Counted from the first letter of the stretch, positions 25,098 through 35,117 are shown. The stretch: 64,000 bases of DNA from Alteromonas_F sp964429915 (GCA_964429915.1 CAYSDZ010000004.1:62001-126000), one strand, 5' to 3'. Numbers and translations are program-made. Notes: generated by a model from the letters alone, not told the origin.

Positions 25098-27764
25098 TCA
25101 TTCTATGCAGTAAGAAAACTGGTCGTTTTCCACACCGATACTCACTGCCTTTGTTTCGTCACCTTCTAGCATTCTATTTAACAGTTTATGACTCAAATCG
25201 GGTAACAAGGTGTTGGTTAGAATGGCATCAATCATACGACCACCACTTTCCAACTCGTTACAACGATTGACCACCTGGTCCACAACGGCATCACTGTAAT
25301 TGAGGTCTATACTTTGTGTTCGATGAACACGCTGCTTAATTCTATCGAGTTGTAAACGCGTGATTGTTTTTATCATTTCGTTGGATAAGGGGTAATAAGG
25401 AATAGACACAATACGGCCCAAAAGTGCAGCGGGGAAAACCGCTAATTGTGGTTGACGTAACGCCTTCGTAATCTGTTCAGGATCTGGCAACGATTCGGGA
25501 TTGCGGCACATAGACATTATCGGCTCGCTACCCACATTAGACGTTAACAGTATCAAGGTGTTTTTAAAATCAATTAACCGCCCTTCGCCATCTTCCATTA
25601 CACCTTTGTCAAATACTTGAAAGAATATTTCATGCACATCGGGGTGAGCTTTTTCTACCTCGTCCAACAACACCACCGAGTAAGGTTTTCGGCGTACCGC
25701 CTCGGTTAAAATACCCCCTTCACCGTAACCTATATATCCTGGAGGCGCTCCTTTCAAAGTTGATACTGTATGGGCTTCTTGAAACTCACTCATATTAATG
25801 GTGATAACATTTTGCTCGCCACCATAGAGTGCTTCAGCAAGCGCTAAGGCAGTTTCTGTTTTGCCCGTTCCCGACGGTCCGCATAGCATAAACACGCCAA
25901 TTGGTTTAGTGGGGTTGTCAAGCCCTGCGCGAGAGGTTTGAATGCGTTTGGCGATCATGTTCATGGCGTGATCTTGTCCAATCACTCGCTGTTTCATGAT
26001 ATCAGCAAGATTAAGCACTGTTTGTATTTCGTCACTGACCATTTTACCCACCGGAATACCTGTCCAATCTGCCACAACACTAGCAACCGCCTGCTCATCA
26101 CAAATCGGTAACACTAAAGGAGAATCATCCTGTAACTGTGCCAAATCACTATGCAGATTAGCGAGTTGATGTTTACGCTCAGAATCTTTGTGCTCAGAAT
26201 GTAAAGTTGGATTCTCATCCTCGTTGTCAGCCTCATTCTTTAGTGCTTGTTTTAGTTCAACAATCTGCTCGACGATAGACTTTTCAGCTTGCCATTTGTG
26301 ACTTAAACTTGCTTCACGTTCAGTTTGTTCTTGCAGCTTGGCCTCTAAAGCGTTTAAACGATCTGTATGTTCTATGCCTATTTTTAGCTCGCTTTGCAGC
26401 ATAGATTTTTCGTGTTCAAGATTGGCTATTCTTTGCTTACAGTCCTCTAATTCAGCAGGTGTAGCATATTGACTTACTGCGACTCTCGCGGCCGCTGTAT
26501 CTAACAAACTCACCGCTTTGTCTGGCAATTGTCTAGAAGGAATATAGCGGTGTGAGAGTTTGACTGCTGCTTCAATAGACGAATCTAACAGATCAACGTT
26601 GTGATGCTTCTCTAGGACATTTGCAATATGCCGCAACATTACGATGGCTTGAGCTTCGTTGGGTTCTTCCACTTTCACCACTTGAAAGCGCCGCGTTAAT
26701 GCTGGGTCTTTTTCTATATGCTTTTTGTATTCAGCCCACGTTGTCGCACCGATGGTTCGCAATTCTCCCCTAGCGAGCGCAGGTTTTAATAGGTTGGCCG
26801 CATCACCTGTGCCAGCAGCACCGCCTGCTCCAACGAGGGTGTGAGTTTCATCAATAAAAGTAATAATGGGAGTGGGGGAAGCTTGCACTTCTTCAATCAC
26901 TTGCTTGAGTCGGTTTTCAAACTCACCTTTCATGCTGGCTCCTGCCTGAAGAAGCCCTATATCTAAACTTAATAGCCTAACGTTTTTTAAATCTGGCGGT
27001 ACGTCGCCTTTATTAATTCTGTGGGCAAATCCTTCCACGACTGCGGTTTTCCCTACCCCAGCCTCACCCGTCAAAATAGGGTTGTTTTGTTTGCGGCGCA
27101 TTAAAATATCAATAAGCTGACGTATTTCTTCGTCACGGCCAAGAATCGCATCGAGGGTGCCGTTCTTGGCTTGTTCAGTGAGGTCTACAGTAAACTGCTT
27201 CAGCGCTTCTTGTTTGCCCATTTGCGCCGGTGAAAGCGTATTATTTGACGCTACGGTGGGGCTTGCGTCGTTATCAAGTAGCAAGTCTTCACTCGAACCT
27301 GCCACAATTTCATGCAGGTTGTCACTTAATTCACTAAGCTTTATTTTGCTGAACTCACTCGACATACCAAGCAAAGCCTGTTTTAGATGGCGCGTTTGCA
27401 ACATACCCAAAACCACGTAAGCAATTCGCACTTTGCTGTCATTGTAAGCGAGTGATCCAAACACCCAAGCACGCTCAACGGCATCTTCGATATGGCTAGA
27501 TAAATCCGAAATAGAGGTGGCGCCTTTTGGCAACGCTTCCAAAGCATTGGAGATGTCTTTGGCAAGCTTGGCCGGATCAAGCTCAAAATGCTGTACGATT
27601 TTTGGCAGGTCCGAATGTTGAGACTGAAGCAATTGTTCAAACCAATGCACCAGTTCAACATACGGGTTCCCTCTTAATTTACAACACACCGTGGCACTTT
27701 CGACTGATTGAAACCCTAACTTATTGAGTTTCCCAAACAGGTTAACCCTACTAATTTGTGTCAT
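25098..27764 (-). CDS. clpV: T6SS ATPase ClpV (TssH)
   Basis: An 888-residue Clp/Hsp100 ATPase that disassembles the contracted TssB/TssC sheath in the cytoplasm. The order is an N-domain (1 to about 150, binds the TssC helix), the first AAA domain with GEAGVGKTA, the coiled-coil middle domain (LEDCKQRIANLEHEKSML onward, about 425-530), the second AAA domain with GPSGTGKTE and LLDEVEKAHP, and the D2-small domain. AAGGAG precedes ATG 27764. It is the last gene of the minus-strand tss operon, 30 bases after tssG. The T6SS-type N-domain and genome context separate it from ClpB. Confidence 0.95.
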   Translation of the reverse strand: MTQISRVNLFGKLNKLGFQSVESATVCCKLRGNPYVELVHWFEQLLQSQHSDLPKIVQHFELDPAKLAKDISNALEALPKGATSISDLSSHIEDAVERAWVFGSLAYNDSKVRIAYVVLGMLQTRHLKQALLGMSSEFSKIKLSELSDNLHEIVAGSSEDLLLDNDASPTVASNNTLSPAQMGKQEALKQFTVDLTEQAKNGTLDAILGRDEEIRQLIDILMRRKQNNPILTGEAGVGKTAVVEGFAHRINKGDVPPDLKNVRLLSLDIGLLQAGASMKGEFENRLKQVIEEVQASPTPIITFIDETHTLVGAGGAAGTGDAANLLKPALARGELRTIGATTWAEYKKHIEKDPALTRRFQVVKVEEPNEAQAIVMLRHIANVLEKHHNVDLLDSSIEAAVKLSHRYIPSRQLPDKAVSLLDTAAARVAVSQYATPAELEDCKQRIANLEHEKSMLQSELKIGIEHTDRLNALEAKLQEQTEREASLSHKWQAEKSIVEQIVELKQALKNEADNEDENPTLHSEHKDSERKHQLANLHSDLAQLQDDSPLVLPICDEQAVASVVADWTGIPVGKMVSDEIQTVLNLADIMKQRVIGQDHAMNMIAKRIQTSRAGLDNPTKPIGVFMLCGPSGTGKTETALALAEALYGGEQNVITINMSEFQEAHTVSTLKGAPPGYIGYGEGGILTEAVRRKPYSVVLLDEVEKAHPDVHEIFFQVFDKGVMEDGEGRLIDFKNTLILLTSNVGSEPIMSMCRNPESLPDPEQITKALRQPQLAVFPAALLGRIVSIPYYPLSNEMIKTITRLQLDRIKQRVHRTQSIDLNYSDAVVDQVVNRCNELESGGRMIDAILTNTLLPDLSHKLLNRMLEGDETKAVSIGVENDQFSYCIE

Positions 27765-27794
27765 AAAAGGCTCCTTAAGCCATGCTATATCGGT

Positions 27795-28853
27795 TTAAAA
27801 TCCGCGTTCGTCAGAGACTTGTGTAAGAACAATATGTTGTTTGCTAGCGGTGTCTCTTTGGCTGCATATCCAACTGTTTTGGCCCAAAACACATGGCTCG
27901 TTTGATGTGTGAGTATTCAGAAACGACATGCGCTTTTGTGCTGCTGCCAACTTAAGGTGCAAAGTAATACTGAACTCATAGCCGATGGTTTTATGGGCCA
28001 TTTGTCGAATCAGCATCAAACTATGTTTGTTTTTAAGCAGGGCCATGTATTCGTCAAAGCATAAAGGGCCAATGTAAATAGCAACGGAGAAACTGCGTTG
28101 AAAACTGCGCTTACCCAGCGTTGTCCGTAAGCCAAGCTGATGATTGCGAACACCCAATGCACTTTGCTCAGCCTCAGGCAGCGTGTACCAAGTGCCGACA
28201 AACTGCTCAACCTTAACAGGGTGTCGAAGCGTACATTGCAAAAGCTGTTGCAGTGTTCCCACGCTTTTATTTTTTAGGGTAAACAGGCCAGCTAAAGACA
28301 AATCTAAGTGGCTGGGTTGCTGTTTTTTACTCGCCCCTCCGAGCGATGCGACTTTTTGGCCAAACCTGTCTGTTTTCGATTTAATATCGAGCGTTTTTGA
28401 AGCGATAGAAAAATCGTAACTAACGGTTGGCTGAGCTTCTGCCCAAGCTCGATAGTACAATGATAAAAACCGATGATGAAACAAGTTGCAAAACGCCACC
28501 AAGGTGGTGTCTTTATAACGATGTTCGCGCTCAATGGCATATTCAGTTAAATGGTTCGGTAAAGGGCCGTTAATACCAAACAATCCCCAAAACACATTAT
28601 TAATTTGAAACGTATGGGCTGCGGGTTTCTCAACGACATTGGAAAAAGCAGAACTATGAAAATGCAGCATTGCCGTTTGCCCTAGCCTAAACCCGTCCTG
28701 CTTTAATGAAATCGAATACCCCAAACGTTCGTGAAGGGGGGAGTTCGCATCTAAATAACGCAATAACGCCTCAAAGCTGAGTTCATAAAGTGTTTCGGTG
28801 TTTGCAGTCAGTGCTTCTAAATAGCGCTTTGCAAGCCGATTCGAATAGGCCAT
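27795..28853 (-). CDS. tssG: T6SS baseplate protein TssG
   Basis: A 352-residue TssG (ImpH/VasB family), part of the TssEFGK baseplate wedge. The family signature is visible in INNVFWGLFGINGPLPNHLTEYA and FCNLFHHRFLSLYYRAW. The start at 28853 overlaps the tssF stop by 37 bases, which indicates translational coupling. The length is normal. The C-terminus ends shortly before clpV. Confidence 0.93.
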   Translation of the reverse strand: MAYSNRLAKRYLEALTANTETLYELSFEALLRYLDANSPLHERLGYSISLKQDGFRLGQTAMLHFHSSAFSNVVEKPAAHTFQINNVFWGLFGINGPLPNHLTEYAIEREHRYKDTTLVAFCNLFHHRFLSLYYRAWAEAQPTVSYDFSIASKTLDIKSKTDRFGQKVASLGGASKKQQPSHLDLSLAGLFTLKNKSVGTLQQLLQCTLRHPVKVEQFVGTWYTLPEAEQSALGVRNHQLGLRTTLGKRSFQRSFSVAIYIGPLCFDEYMALLKNKHSLMLIRQMAHKTIGYEFSITLHLKLAAAQKRMSFLNTHTSNEPCVLGQNSWICSQRDTASKQHIVLTQVSDERGF

Positions 28854-30706
28854 GTATATATTTCATCTCGCTGAGTAGAGAGTAAAACCAATTTAGAAAA
28901 TGCATTAATACTGACGTACTGTGCGAAAAAACGGTCCAATACCATTCCAAGTAAAAAAGCGCTCCCCCCCTGAAACGCACTTTCGTCTACCGTTAGTCTT
29001 ACTTCAACGCCTCTTCCGAAACAAATAGGGCCGTCAAAGGGTAAACGCGCAGTAATGGGCTTTAACTCAAAGCCCACCACGCCATCTATTTGCTTAGTTT
29101 GCACTTTACTGTGTTGATCAGACATTAAGGTGAGTAGACGGGTTAGCGACACCAAAGCCTCTTCTTGATTAGAGAAACCAAGGAAATTCAACGAAAGAAG
29201 GTTGATGAGCTCCCACGAAACATCGTCAGTATTCAACGGTCTGTGCGGTTTTGTGGGTTCGCCTAGGCAAGATACCGCCGAACAAGGCGCACCCGATTCG
29301 ATGGTGAAATCGCTGCCTCCTTTACCAAGAGGCATCATTATGGGTAAGTCGCGGTTACTACAGAGCACTTGAATGGATAATTGTTTTAAGTCTTCAGAGT
29401 AAGGTGGCGTTAGCGGGTTAACAATAGACACATACACTTCCGAGCCAAGGTAACTGGAACGATGCCCAAACTTCCTTCCTTTTGCACTCAGTAAACGTTG
29501 CCGACGAAAAACGCTGTAATACCCTTCGGTTTTGATTTTTCGTGAGCTTTGTTGTCCATAAAGGGGTAATAGTGGTTGTGCTTTATCAGACGAAGAACCA
29601 AAGGCATTAATTTGCTTTACAGCACAAACTTCAAAGTCGAGTGGACGCAAGCGGTCTGGCACAACATGAAATTCATGATATTGTTTTGAAAGATTGATCC
29701 TCTCAGCCCGCTTTTCAAACAAATTAATGGCGGGTGAACAATAGAGCGAGAGGTTTTCACTCGTTAAACGATTTTCTAACTGCGAGTTTGTATGAGTTAA
29801 CAAGAGTAAAACGCTAAACGAAGATTGCGTACAATATTGTAGACAAGGCTGCAGTTTATTCAGCTCGACAAATAAAAAACGAGAGGGAAAAGCAAAATAT
29901 TCTCTGAGTAATCTAAAACCATCAAACTGGCGTTGTTCGAATGGCAATAACGCGTCAGACTCATCGAAACCTTTAGGACTGAGTGAAGTAGGCTCAGTTT
30001 CGTAGCGCCATAGGGAATCACCAGATTGATACATTAATCCAGCGTAGCCCTTTATCAAACTTTCATACAAATAGAACGGAAAAGATTCAGAACCTTTTAA
30101 ATAAAACGTAAGGCTGTCTAGCGATAAATCACTAAATTTGGTGTGAGGTGGTAGTTCAAAAGTAAGCCGAACTGCACTCTTTATCTCAGATTTTTTATCT
30201 AATAACCACAAAGGTACCGTTGCGCTCTGTTCACTGAGCGATGTGAGAGTGTGTGTATTTACATACTCTGCATTACTTAATTCTACAGGCCATAATTGAA
30301 CGTCTTGTGCTGTTTTATATTCGCAGGAAGTCTGTTCATCTTTAGCTAACTGACTGAGTAAGCTGGTTCGCGCTGGAAGGGTAAACCCTTTGTTTAAATT
30401 ACCTTCGTCGTAATCCGGCTGACATTGCGCAATTAACATCGACGGAACAGGTTGTAAAAACGTGGGGAATAATAACTCCATTAAATGTTGTGTAAACTCA
30501 GGAAATGACGCATCGAGTTTTCTGTGAATACGAGCCGAGAGAAAAGCAAAACCTTCAAGCAGGCGTTCCACATAAGGATCTGAACAATCAATGCCATCCA
30601 TACCCAAGCGGCCCGCTATTTTTGGATACTCTTTAGCAAATTCGGCACCCGACTCTCGGATGAATTTTAATTCCTGATTGTATAGTTCGAGAAATTTACT
30701 ATCCAT
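28817..30706 (-). CDS. tssF: T6SS baseplate protein TssF
   Basis: A 629-residue TssF (ImpG/VasA). The N-terminal signature is YNQELKFIRESGAEFAKEYPKIAGRLG and DPYVERLLEGFAFLSARI; FPTFLQPVPSM follows. I chose ATG 30706, which overlaps the tssE stop in a TAATG junction. An in-frame GTG three codons earlier is possible. Together with TssG it forms the wedge that contacts VgrG and recruits sheath assembly at the inner face of the membrane complex. Confidence 0.94.
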   Translation of the reverse strand: MDSKFLELYNQELKFIRESGAEFAKEYPKIAGRLGMDGIDCSDPYVERLLEGFAFLSARIHRKLDASFPEFTQHLMELLFPTFLQPVPSMLIAQCQPDYDEGNLNKGFTLPARTSLLSQLAKDEQTSCEYKTAQDVQLWPVELSNAEYVNTHTLTSLSEQSATVPLWLLDKKSEIKSAVRLTFELPPHTKFSDLSLDSLTFYLKGSESFPFYLYESLIKGYAGLMYQSGDSLWRYETEPTSLSPKGFDESDALLPFEQRQFDGFRLLREYFAFPSRFLFVELNKLQPCLQYCTQSSFSVLLLLTHTNSQLENRLTSENLSLYCSPAINLFEKRAERINLSKQYHEFHVVPDRLRPLDFEVCAVKQINAFGSSSDKAQPLLPLYGQQSSRKIKTEGYYSVFRRQRLLSAKGRKFGHRSSYLGSEVYVSIVNPLTPPYSEDLKQLSIQVLCSNRDLPIMMPLGKGGSDFTIESGAPCSAVSCLGEPTKPHRPLNTDDVSWELINLLSLNFLGFSNQEEALVSLTRLLTLMSDQHSKVQTKQIDGVVGFELKPITARLPFDGPICFGRGVEVRLTVDESAFQGGSAFLLGMVLDRFFAQYVSINAFSKLVLLSTQRDEIYTWPIRIGLQSAI

Positions 30707-31206
30707 TATCGCCACTGCTTTATAGACACATGAGAGTTCTCAATATCCACCTCAGTGTGCAAAAACAATTGCAAAGGCAAAGGTTGCGCCCATAGATCTG
30801 CACTTATTTCGAACGATAAGGTACTCGCGCTCATCTCCTGCCGTGCGAGCAATACTTTTACTTTTAACGATGAGGGAATAATTCGAGGCTCATACTGTTT
30901 AATACACTTAACTAATTCACGCTCTAGCGCTTTGCTATTAAGAGAGGCAGAGACAATGCCAGACAAATCGGGAATACCGAAGTTTAAGCACGAAGATTGA
31001 ATATGTGGATAGTCTTTCAAATTCAAATGCGCAGAAGACGCGGTGCAATTCAACAACCAAGACAAATCTCGTTTTACTAGCTCTTTCAGCTTAGAAAAAG
31101 AAATCACGCGTTGCTCGCGTGCTTCTCGTTTTTCATCAGGAGCATTGTCGCTTAATCTATCCAACAGCGATAACTGTAAGCGTTCTTTGGGAGCAAGTTC
31201 TGGCAT
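30706..31206 (-). CDS. tssE: T6SS baseplate protein TssE (gp25-like)
   Basis: A 166-residue gp25/lysozyme-like baseplate protein. It resembles phage T4 gp25, which nucleates sheath polymerisation. The N-terminal LQLSLLDRLSDN and the central LNFGIPDLSGIVS are typical; the C-terminal half holds the gp25 beta sheet. A strong stem-loop separates it from hcp, and no clear ribosome site is visible in front of ATG 31206, so it may be translated less than hcp. Its stop is shared with the tssF start. Confidence 0.92.
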   Translation of the reverse strand: MPELAPKERLQLSLLDRLSDNAPDEKREAREQRVISFSKLKELVKRDLSWLLNCTASSAHLNLKDYPHIQSSCLNFGIPDLSGIVSASLNSKALERELVKCIKQYEPRIIPSSLKVKVLLARQEMSASTLSFEISADLWAQPLPLQLFLHTEVDIENSHVSIKQWR

Positions 31207-31230
31207 AAATCACATTACACAAACACGTTC

Positions 31231-31258
31231 TGCGCCACTAAATTGGATAGGTGGCGCA
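31231..31258 (-). promoter_or_regulatory. Intra-operon stem-loop between hcp and tssE
   Basis: TGCGCCAC (31231-31238) pairs perfectly with GTGGCGCA (31251-31258) around a 12-base loop. It sits in the 66-bp gap just after hcp on the minus-strand operon, without a T tract after it. It may protect the hcp mRNA 3' end or attenuate transcription, giving more Hcp than baseplate proteins. Confidence 0.55.
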
Positions 31259-31272
31259 AAAAATGTAGTGCA

Positions 31273-31755
31273 TTATTTTTTCGTGTTTTGCTGGATGTTG
31301 TAGCCGAAATCTACAGCGGCCCCGCCCGATCCATCTGCATTTTGCGGTTTATACGTTATCTTAATTTGAGCAAAATTTAAGGTGATGGTTTCTGTGAGTA
31401 GTTCTTCGCCACCCGAGCCGCCCGTTGAATAGTTGGTCACAATGATGTCATCTAATTCAATAACGATATACTCAAGTGCCTTTCCACCTGCTTTACGCAC
31501 TACAAGCTTGGCTTTGTTAATGTGATCACCCGTCGCAACGTGCTCCATTAAAGTCACTGATGCTTTATCAACAAACTTAGTAATGGTGATGTCACCAAAA
31601 TTCGCCTTTCCTGTTCCGCTCCCCATTCCAATGTGGGTGCTTCCGGTTTGGCGAACAGCCCAGCTCCATGACAAAATATCAATTTCGTCTTTGTGTGATT
31701 TATCCTTAGATTCACCTTTAATCTTGTCTAGCTTTAAAAACATATCAACAGCCAT
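31273..31755 (-). CDS. hcp: T6SS tube protein Hcp (TssD)
   Basis: A 160-residue Hcp, the hexameric ring that stacks into the inner tube and is expelled with VgrG. Signatures are AVDMFLKLDKIKGES, IDILSWSWAVRQTG and EYIVIELDDIIVTNYSTGGSGGEE. A strong AAAGGAG site precedes ATG 31755. It sits between tssC and tssE, and the stem-loop after it fits high relative expression. This is the only hcp in the window, located away from the vgrG operon. Confidence 0.96.
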   Translation of the reverse strand: MAVDMFLKLDKIKGESKDKSHKDEIDILSWSWAVRQTGSTHIGMGSGTGKANFGDITITKFVDKASVTLMEHVATGDHINKAKLVVRKAGGKALEYIVIELDDIIVTNYSTGGSGGEELLTETITLNFAQIKITYKPQNADGSGGAAVDFGYNIQQNTKK

Positions 31756-31812
31756 GAGTCGTCTCCTTTAAGGGTTAATGGCATCAAAAATTTTAGTATC
31801 GCGTTTGTTTAA

Positions 31813-33306
31813 TTAAGCATTTCCTGCCGGAAGCTTGGAAACCAGCCTGAGTGAAGCCGTTAGCCCCTCTAATTGATAATGCGGCTTCAAATAAAACTTG
31901 GCGTTGTAATAGCCGGGACTACCTTCTACTTCTTCCACCGACACTCCGGCATCGGCAAGGGGTTTACGTGCCTTAGTTTCCTCGCTTGAGGTTGCCGGCG
32001 CACCATCTACGTAGTTCAATATCCACTCTTGAAGCCACTTTTGCATAGCTTCTCGCGATTGAAATGAACCTACCTTGTCTCGCACAATGCACTTGAGGTA
32101 ATGCGCAAAACGGGTAGTCGCAAATAAGTAAGGTAAACGCGCCGATAAAGCCGCATTGGCCGTTGCGTCTGGATTGTCATACTCAGTGGGCTTTTGTAAG
32201 GTCTGCGCACCTATAAATGCGGCCATATCGCTGTTTTTGCGATGAATCAGCGGCATTAAGCCACAGGCTGAAAGCTCTGACTCTCGACGATCGCTTATGG
32301 CGACTTCTGTGGGGCACTTCATATCCACGCCGCCGTCGTCACTAGGAAACGTATGCACAGGTAAGCCTTCCACTGAACCGCCCGATTCAATACCTCGAAT
32401 CCGTGAGCACCAGCCGTACTCACTGAATGAACGATTAATGTTTACCGCGAGAGAATAAGCGGCATTGGTCCACGTGTATTTGGCTTCAGACGGGCCACGG
32501 GTATCTTCTTCAAATTCAAAACTTTCAACTGGGTTCGATTTGCTACCATACGGCAAACGCGATAACACGCGAGGCATAGTGAGCGTAATGTATTTGGCAT
32601 CTTCCGTTTCGCGTAAAGAACGAAACGACAAATACTCAGGTGTTGAAAATACTTTAGTTAGCTCACGAGGGTTAGATAGTTCGCTCCAACTGTCCATTTG
32701 CATTAAGCCTGGCGATGCCGCTGTCAAAAATGGTGAATGCGACGCTGCACAGATTTTTGACATGCTAGAGAGCAAGTTCACATCGGCAGGGCTGTTGTCA
32801 AAGTAATAGTCTCCAACAATAGCGCCGAAAGGCTCACCACCGAATTGACCATATTCTTCTTCATAAAACTTTTTGAATATAGGGCTTTGATCCCATGCTG
32901 TTCCCGCGAATTTCTTTAAATTCTTCGCCAACTCTTTTTTCGGAATGTTGAACACTTTCACTTTTAGCTGCTCACCAGAAGCGGTGTTGTCGACTAGATA
33001 GTGAAGTCCTCGCCATGTACCTTCTAAGGTCTGAAAGTCGTTGTGGTGCAAAATAGCATTCACCTGCTCACCCATCTTTTTGTCTATTTCTGCGATAATA
33101 GCTTCGATAGAATGCACGGTGTCGTCAGAGATATTAGCAACATTTTCAAGGGCATAGCCTGCCAATGTATTCACCGCTTTTTCTACTTCGGTTTTTGCAT
33201 GGTCCGACTTTGGCTTAAATTCTTTTTGCAGCAAGGCTGCAAAAGAATCTGAATCCAAGGTGTCTACATCACCATTAATCGAGGTATTTAACTCTTGTTC
33301 TGCCAT
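31813..33306 (-). CDS. tssC: T6SS sheath large subunit TssC
   Basis: A 497-residue TssC (VipB/ImpD). Characteristic stretches are LEGTWRGLHYLVDNT, FGAIVGDYYFDNSP, PFLTAASPGLM and PYLFATTRFAHYLKCIVRDK. It forms the contractile sheath with TssB in the cytoplasm. GGAGGAATAAGC gives a near-ideal ribosome site for ATG 33306, and the start follows the tssB stop within 3 bases. The length is typical and no domain is missing. Confidence 0.96.
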   Translation of the reverse strand: MAEQELNTSINGDVDTLDSDSFAALLQKEFKPKSDHAKTEVEKAVNTLAGYALENVANISDDTVHSIEAIIAEIDKKMGEQVNAILHHNDFQTLEGTWRGLHYLVDNTASGEQLKVKVFNIPKKELAKNLKKFAGTAWDQSPIFKKFYEEEYGQFGGEPFGAIVGDYYFDNSPADVNLLSSMSKICAASHSPFLTAASPGLMQMDSWSELSNPRELTKVFSTPEYLSFRSLRETEDAKYITLTMPRVLSRLPYGSKSNPVESFEFEEDTRGPSEAKYTWTNAAYSLAVNINRSFSEYGWCSRIRGIESGGSVEGLPVHTFPSDDGGVDMKCPTEVAISDRRESELSACGLMPLIHRKNSDMAAFIGAQTLQKPTEYDNPDATANAALSARLPYLFATTRFAHYLKCIVRDKVGSFQSREAMQKWLQEWILNYVDGAPATSSEETKARKPLADAGVSVEEVEGSPGYYNAKFYLKPHYQLEGLTASLRLVSKLPAGNA

Positions 33307-33308
33307 GC

Positions 33309-33827
33309 TTATTCCTCCGTTTCGCCATCGTCTGAATGTTCTTGTTTTGCAGACGCGCTTAATGTTTCAAGCAATGCAGGATCAGCGAGCACCTTAGCAA
33401 TCAGCTGCTCAGCTCCTTCCTTTCCGTCCATATACGTCACTAAATTAGATAACTGTGTTCTCGCCTCCAATAGCTGTTTAAGGCCATCGGTTTTCTTGGC
33501 GATCGCTTCGGGCGAGAAATCGTCCATACTTTCAAAAGTAATATCGATAGGTAAATTACCGTCGCCCGTTAATGTGTTTGGCACGCTGAATTGAACACGT
33601 GGTTTTGTCGCTTTCAAACGGTCGTCAAAATTGTCGACATCAAATTCCAACGCTTTGCGCTCAGGAAGGGGTGCCAACGGTTCTTCTGGATTACCTGACA
33701 AATCAGCCATCACCCCCATAACGAAGGGAATCTCTACTTTTTTTTCTGCGCCATATAATTCAACGTCGTACTCTATTTGCACGCGAGGTGCGCGATTTTT
33801 TGAAATAAACTTCTGACCGCTAGACAC
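33309..33827 (-). CDS. tssB: T6SS sheath small subunit TssB
   Basis: A 172-residue TssB (VipA/ImpB) that pairs with TssC in the sheath. The hallmark N-terminus is SSGQKFISKNRAPRVQIEYD, followed by FVMGVMADLSGNP and ALEFDVDNFDDRL. I chose GTG 33827, seven bases after an AAAGGAG site, because the family starts with this segment; an upstream in-frame TTG at 33860 overlaps tssA and lacks a ribosome site. The operon order tssA-B-C-hcp is conventional. Confidence 0.94.
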   Translation of the reverse strand: MSSGQKFISKNRAPRVQIEYDVELYGAEKKVEIPFVMGVMADLSGNPEEPLAPLPERKALEFDVDNFDDRLKATKPRVQFSVPNTLTGDGNLPIDITFESMDDFSPEAIAKKTDGLKQLLEARTQLSNLVTYMDGKEGAEQLIAKVLADPALLETLSASAKQEHSDDGETEE

Positions 33828-33853
33828 AAACTTTCTCCTTTGCGTTTTATAAT

Positions 33854-34960
33854 TTACCAACCGTCCTCATCATCTGACTCGTCTGATGGCTCGGCCGCGT
33901 TTTCGTCGATACCACCGAGTTGATGTAACGCCGGTAGCGCATCGGGGTAAATATCTTTCATCACCCCTAAAAAATCTTTGTTCACTAATTTCAACGCCCG
34001 ATGAATCAATATAGGTAACGGACTGGTCGGCTCATTGATAGCGTAATACTCGGTAATCGCACGCAAGCAGTGCTCTACGTCTTCCCTACTTTTCACCGAT
34101 GCCACATTTTTTTCATCTACTGCTTGATGCACTTCCTGTAAATCCGTTTGAGTTGTATTTAGCGCTTGCGCAGTAGGCACAGTGGGTGAGATATCTTCAT
34201 TTTCCTCAGCGTTATGTGTTTCGCTGCTTCTCTCACTAACACGTTCCTCCAACGCTACATGCTCATTCAATACCTGTGTTATTTGCTCTAACGCCATTAA
34301 GGTTTTTGAAAAATCTAAAGCATACTCATGCCCCGCTTTTTCGATAAAGGTATTGTTCATTCGAACTAAACTTGAATGGCTATATCGCACGGCATTGAAC
34401 AAAAGTTGCAAATCGTCGATATTATTTTCTTGAAAAATGCCTTTGATTTGTGAGTCACTCAAAGATGCAGCGGTACCATCGCTCCCAGCAAGAGATAACA
34501 GTGATACGGCTCCAACCCCTCTCAAACTGGCCAATGGTAGGTGTTTTAAGGTTTGATAAATAAAGACCTCGTTTAAGTGTGAGAGACCCGCAATGCGCTC
34601 GAGTGGGTCTCCATCCTCTTCGTCAAGGGGCGGATAAACCTGCTCCCATTGTTCGTTGACAAGCTCAGCTAGCCCAATCAAACATTCTGAAAAGGGCACA
34701 AACCCTTCAGTGTTTAATACCGCTTGAGCAAGCGTACTAATTAGTTTTAGGTCTTTAGTTTGCTGTAAAAATGTAAGCGCTTGTTTTTTAATGGCTCGCC
34801 AGTCAGGCGGTTCGGCAGGTAAGGTGTTTTGCCCGTCATATCTTTCAGGCGTGCCTTGGGCTGCGAAGAAAAAATGTTGAAAATCGGCCATATCCTCCAG
34901 ATTATGACCACACTTATTCTCATCAGAGACAGGGGTTAAAATTAACTCTTTGTATTCCAT
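33854..34960 (-). CDS. tssA: T6SS cap/priming protein TssA
   Basis: A 368-residue TssA with the ImpA_N domain: ENKCGHNLEDMADFQHFF, WRAIKKQALTFLQQTKDLKLISTLAQA and EQWEQVYPPLDEEDGDPLER. The middle is low-complexity and acidic (about 230-275). The C-terminal domain, ending AITEYYAINEPTSPLPILIHRALKLVNKDFLGVM, is the short VasJ-like type. TssA primes tube and sheath polymerisation and caps the distal end. It is the first gene of the minus-strand operon and faces tagH across the divergent control region. Confidence 0.93.
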   Translation of the reverse strand: MEYKELILTPVSDENKCGHNLEDMADFQHFFFAAQGTPERYDGQNTLPAEPPDWRAIKKQALTFLQQTKDLKLISTLAQAVLNTEGFVPFSECLIGLAELVNEQWEQVYPPLDEEDGDPLERIAGLSHLNEVFIYQTLKHLPLASLRGVGAVSLLSLAGSDGTAASLSDSQIKGIFQENNIDDLQLLFNAVRYSHSSLVRMNNTFIEKAGHEYALDFSKTLMALEQITQVLNEHVALEERVSERSSETHNAEENEDISPTVPTAQALNTTQTDLQEVHQAVDEKNVASVKSREDVEHCLRAITEYYAINEPTSPLPILIHRALKLVNKDFLGVMKDIYPDALPALHQLGGIDENAAEPSDESDDEDGW

Positions 34961-35117
34961 TGCTTGTTATCTTTTGCGCTTTTTCGCGCTTTCAGTAGAA
35001 GCCTTAACCCCCCTTACGCACATCACTAGCAGAAAGGGTGCAACTTTCATTTACCCCGATGCGTAGGCTTAACATTAATCTGTATTCATTAATAACTTTG
35101 GACCCTGGCTGGGCTTT
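34961..35117. promoter_or_regulatory. Divergent promoter region of the two T6SS operons
   Basis: This 157-bp AT-rich gap separates the leftward tssA and rightward tagH operons and should contain both promoters. Two ATTAAT motifs (35074-35079 and 35088-35093) lie near tagH. I see no convincing sigma-54 -24/-12 element or convincing -35/-10 pair. The ribosome site of tagH is weak. Confidence 0.45.

Noticed and set aside
34961..35117. Sigma-54 promoter between the T6SS operons
   Set aside because: No GG/GC pair with the right spacing was convincing by eye.
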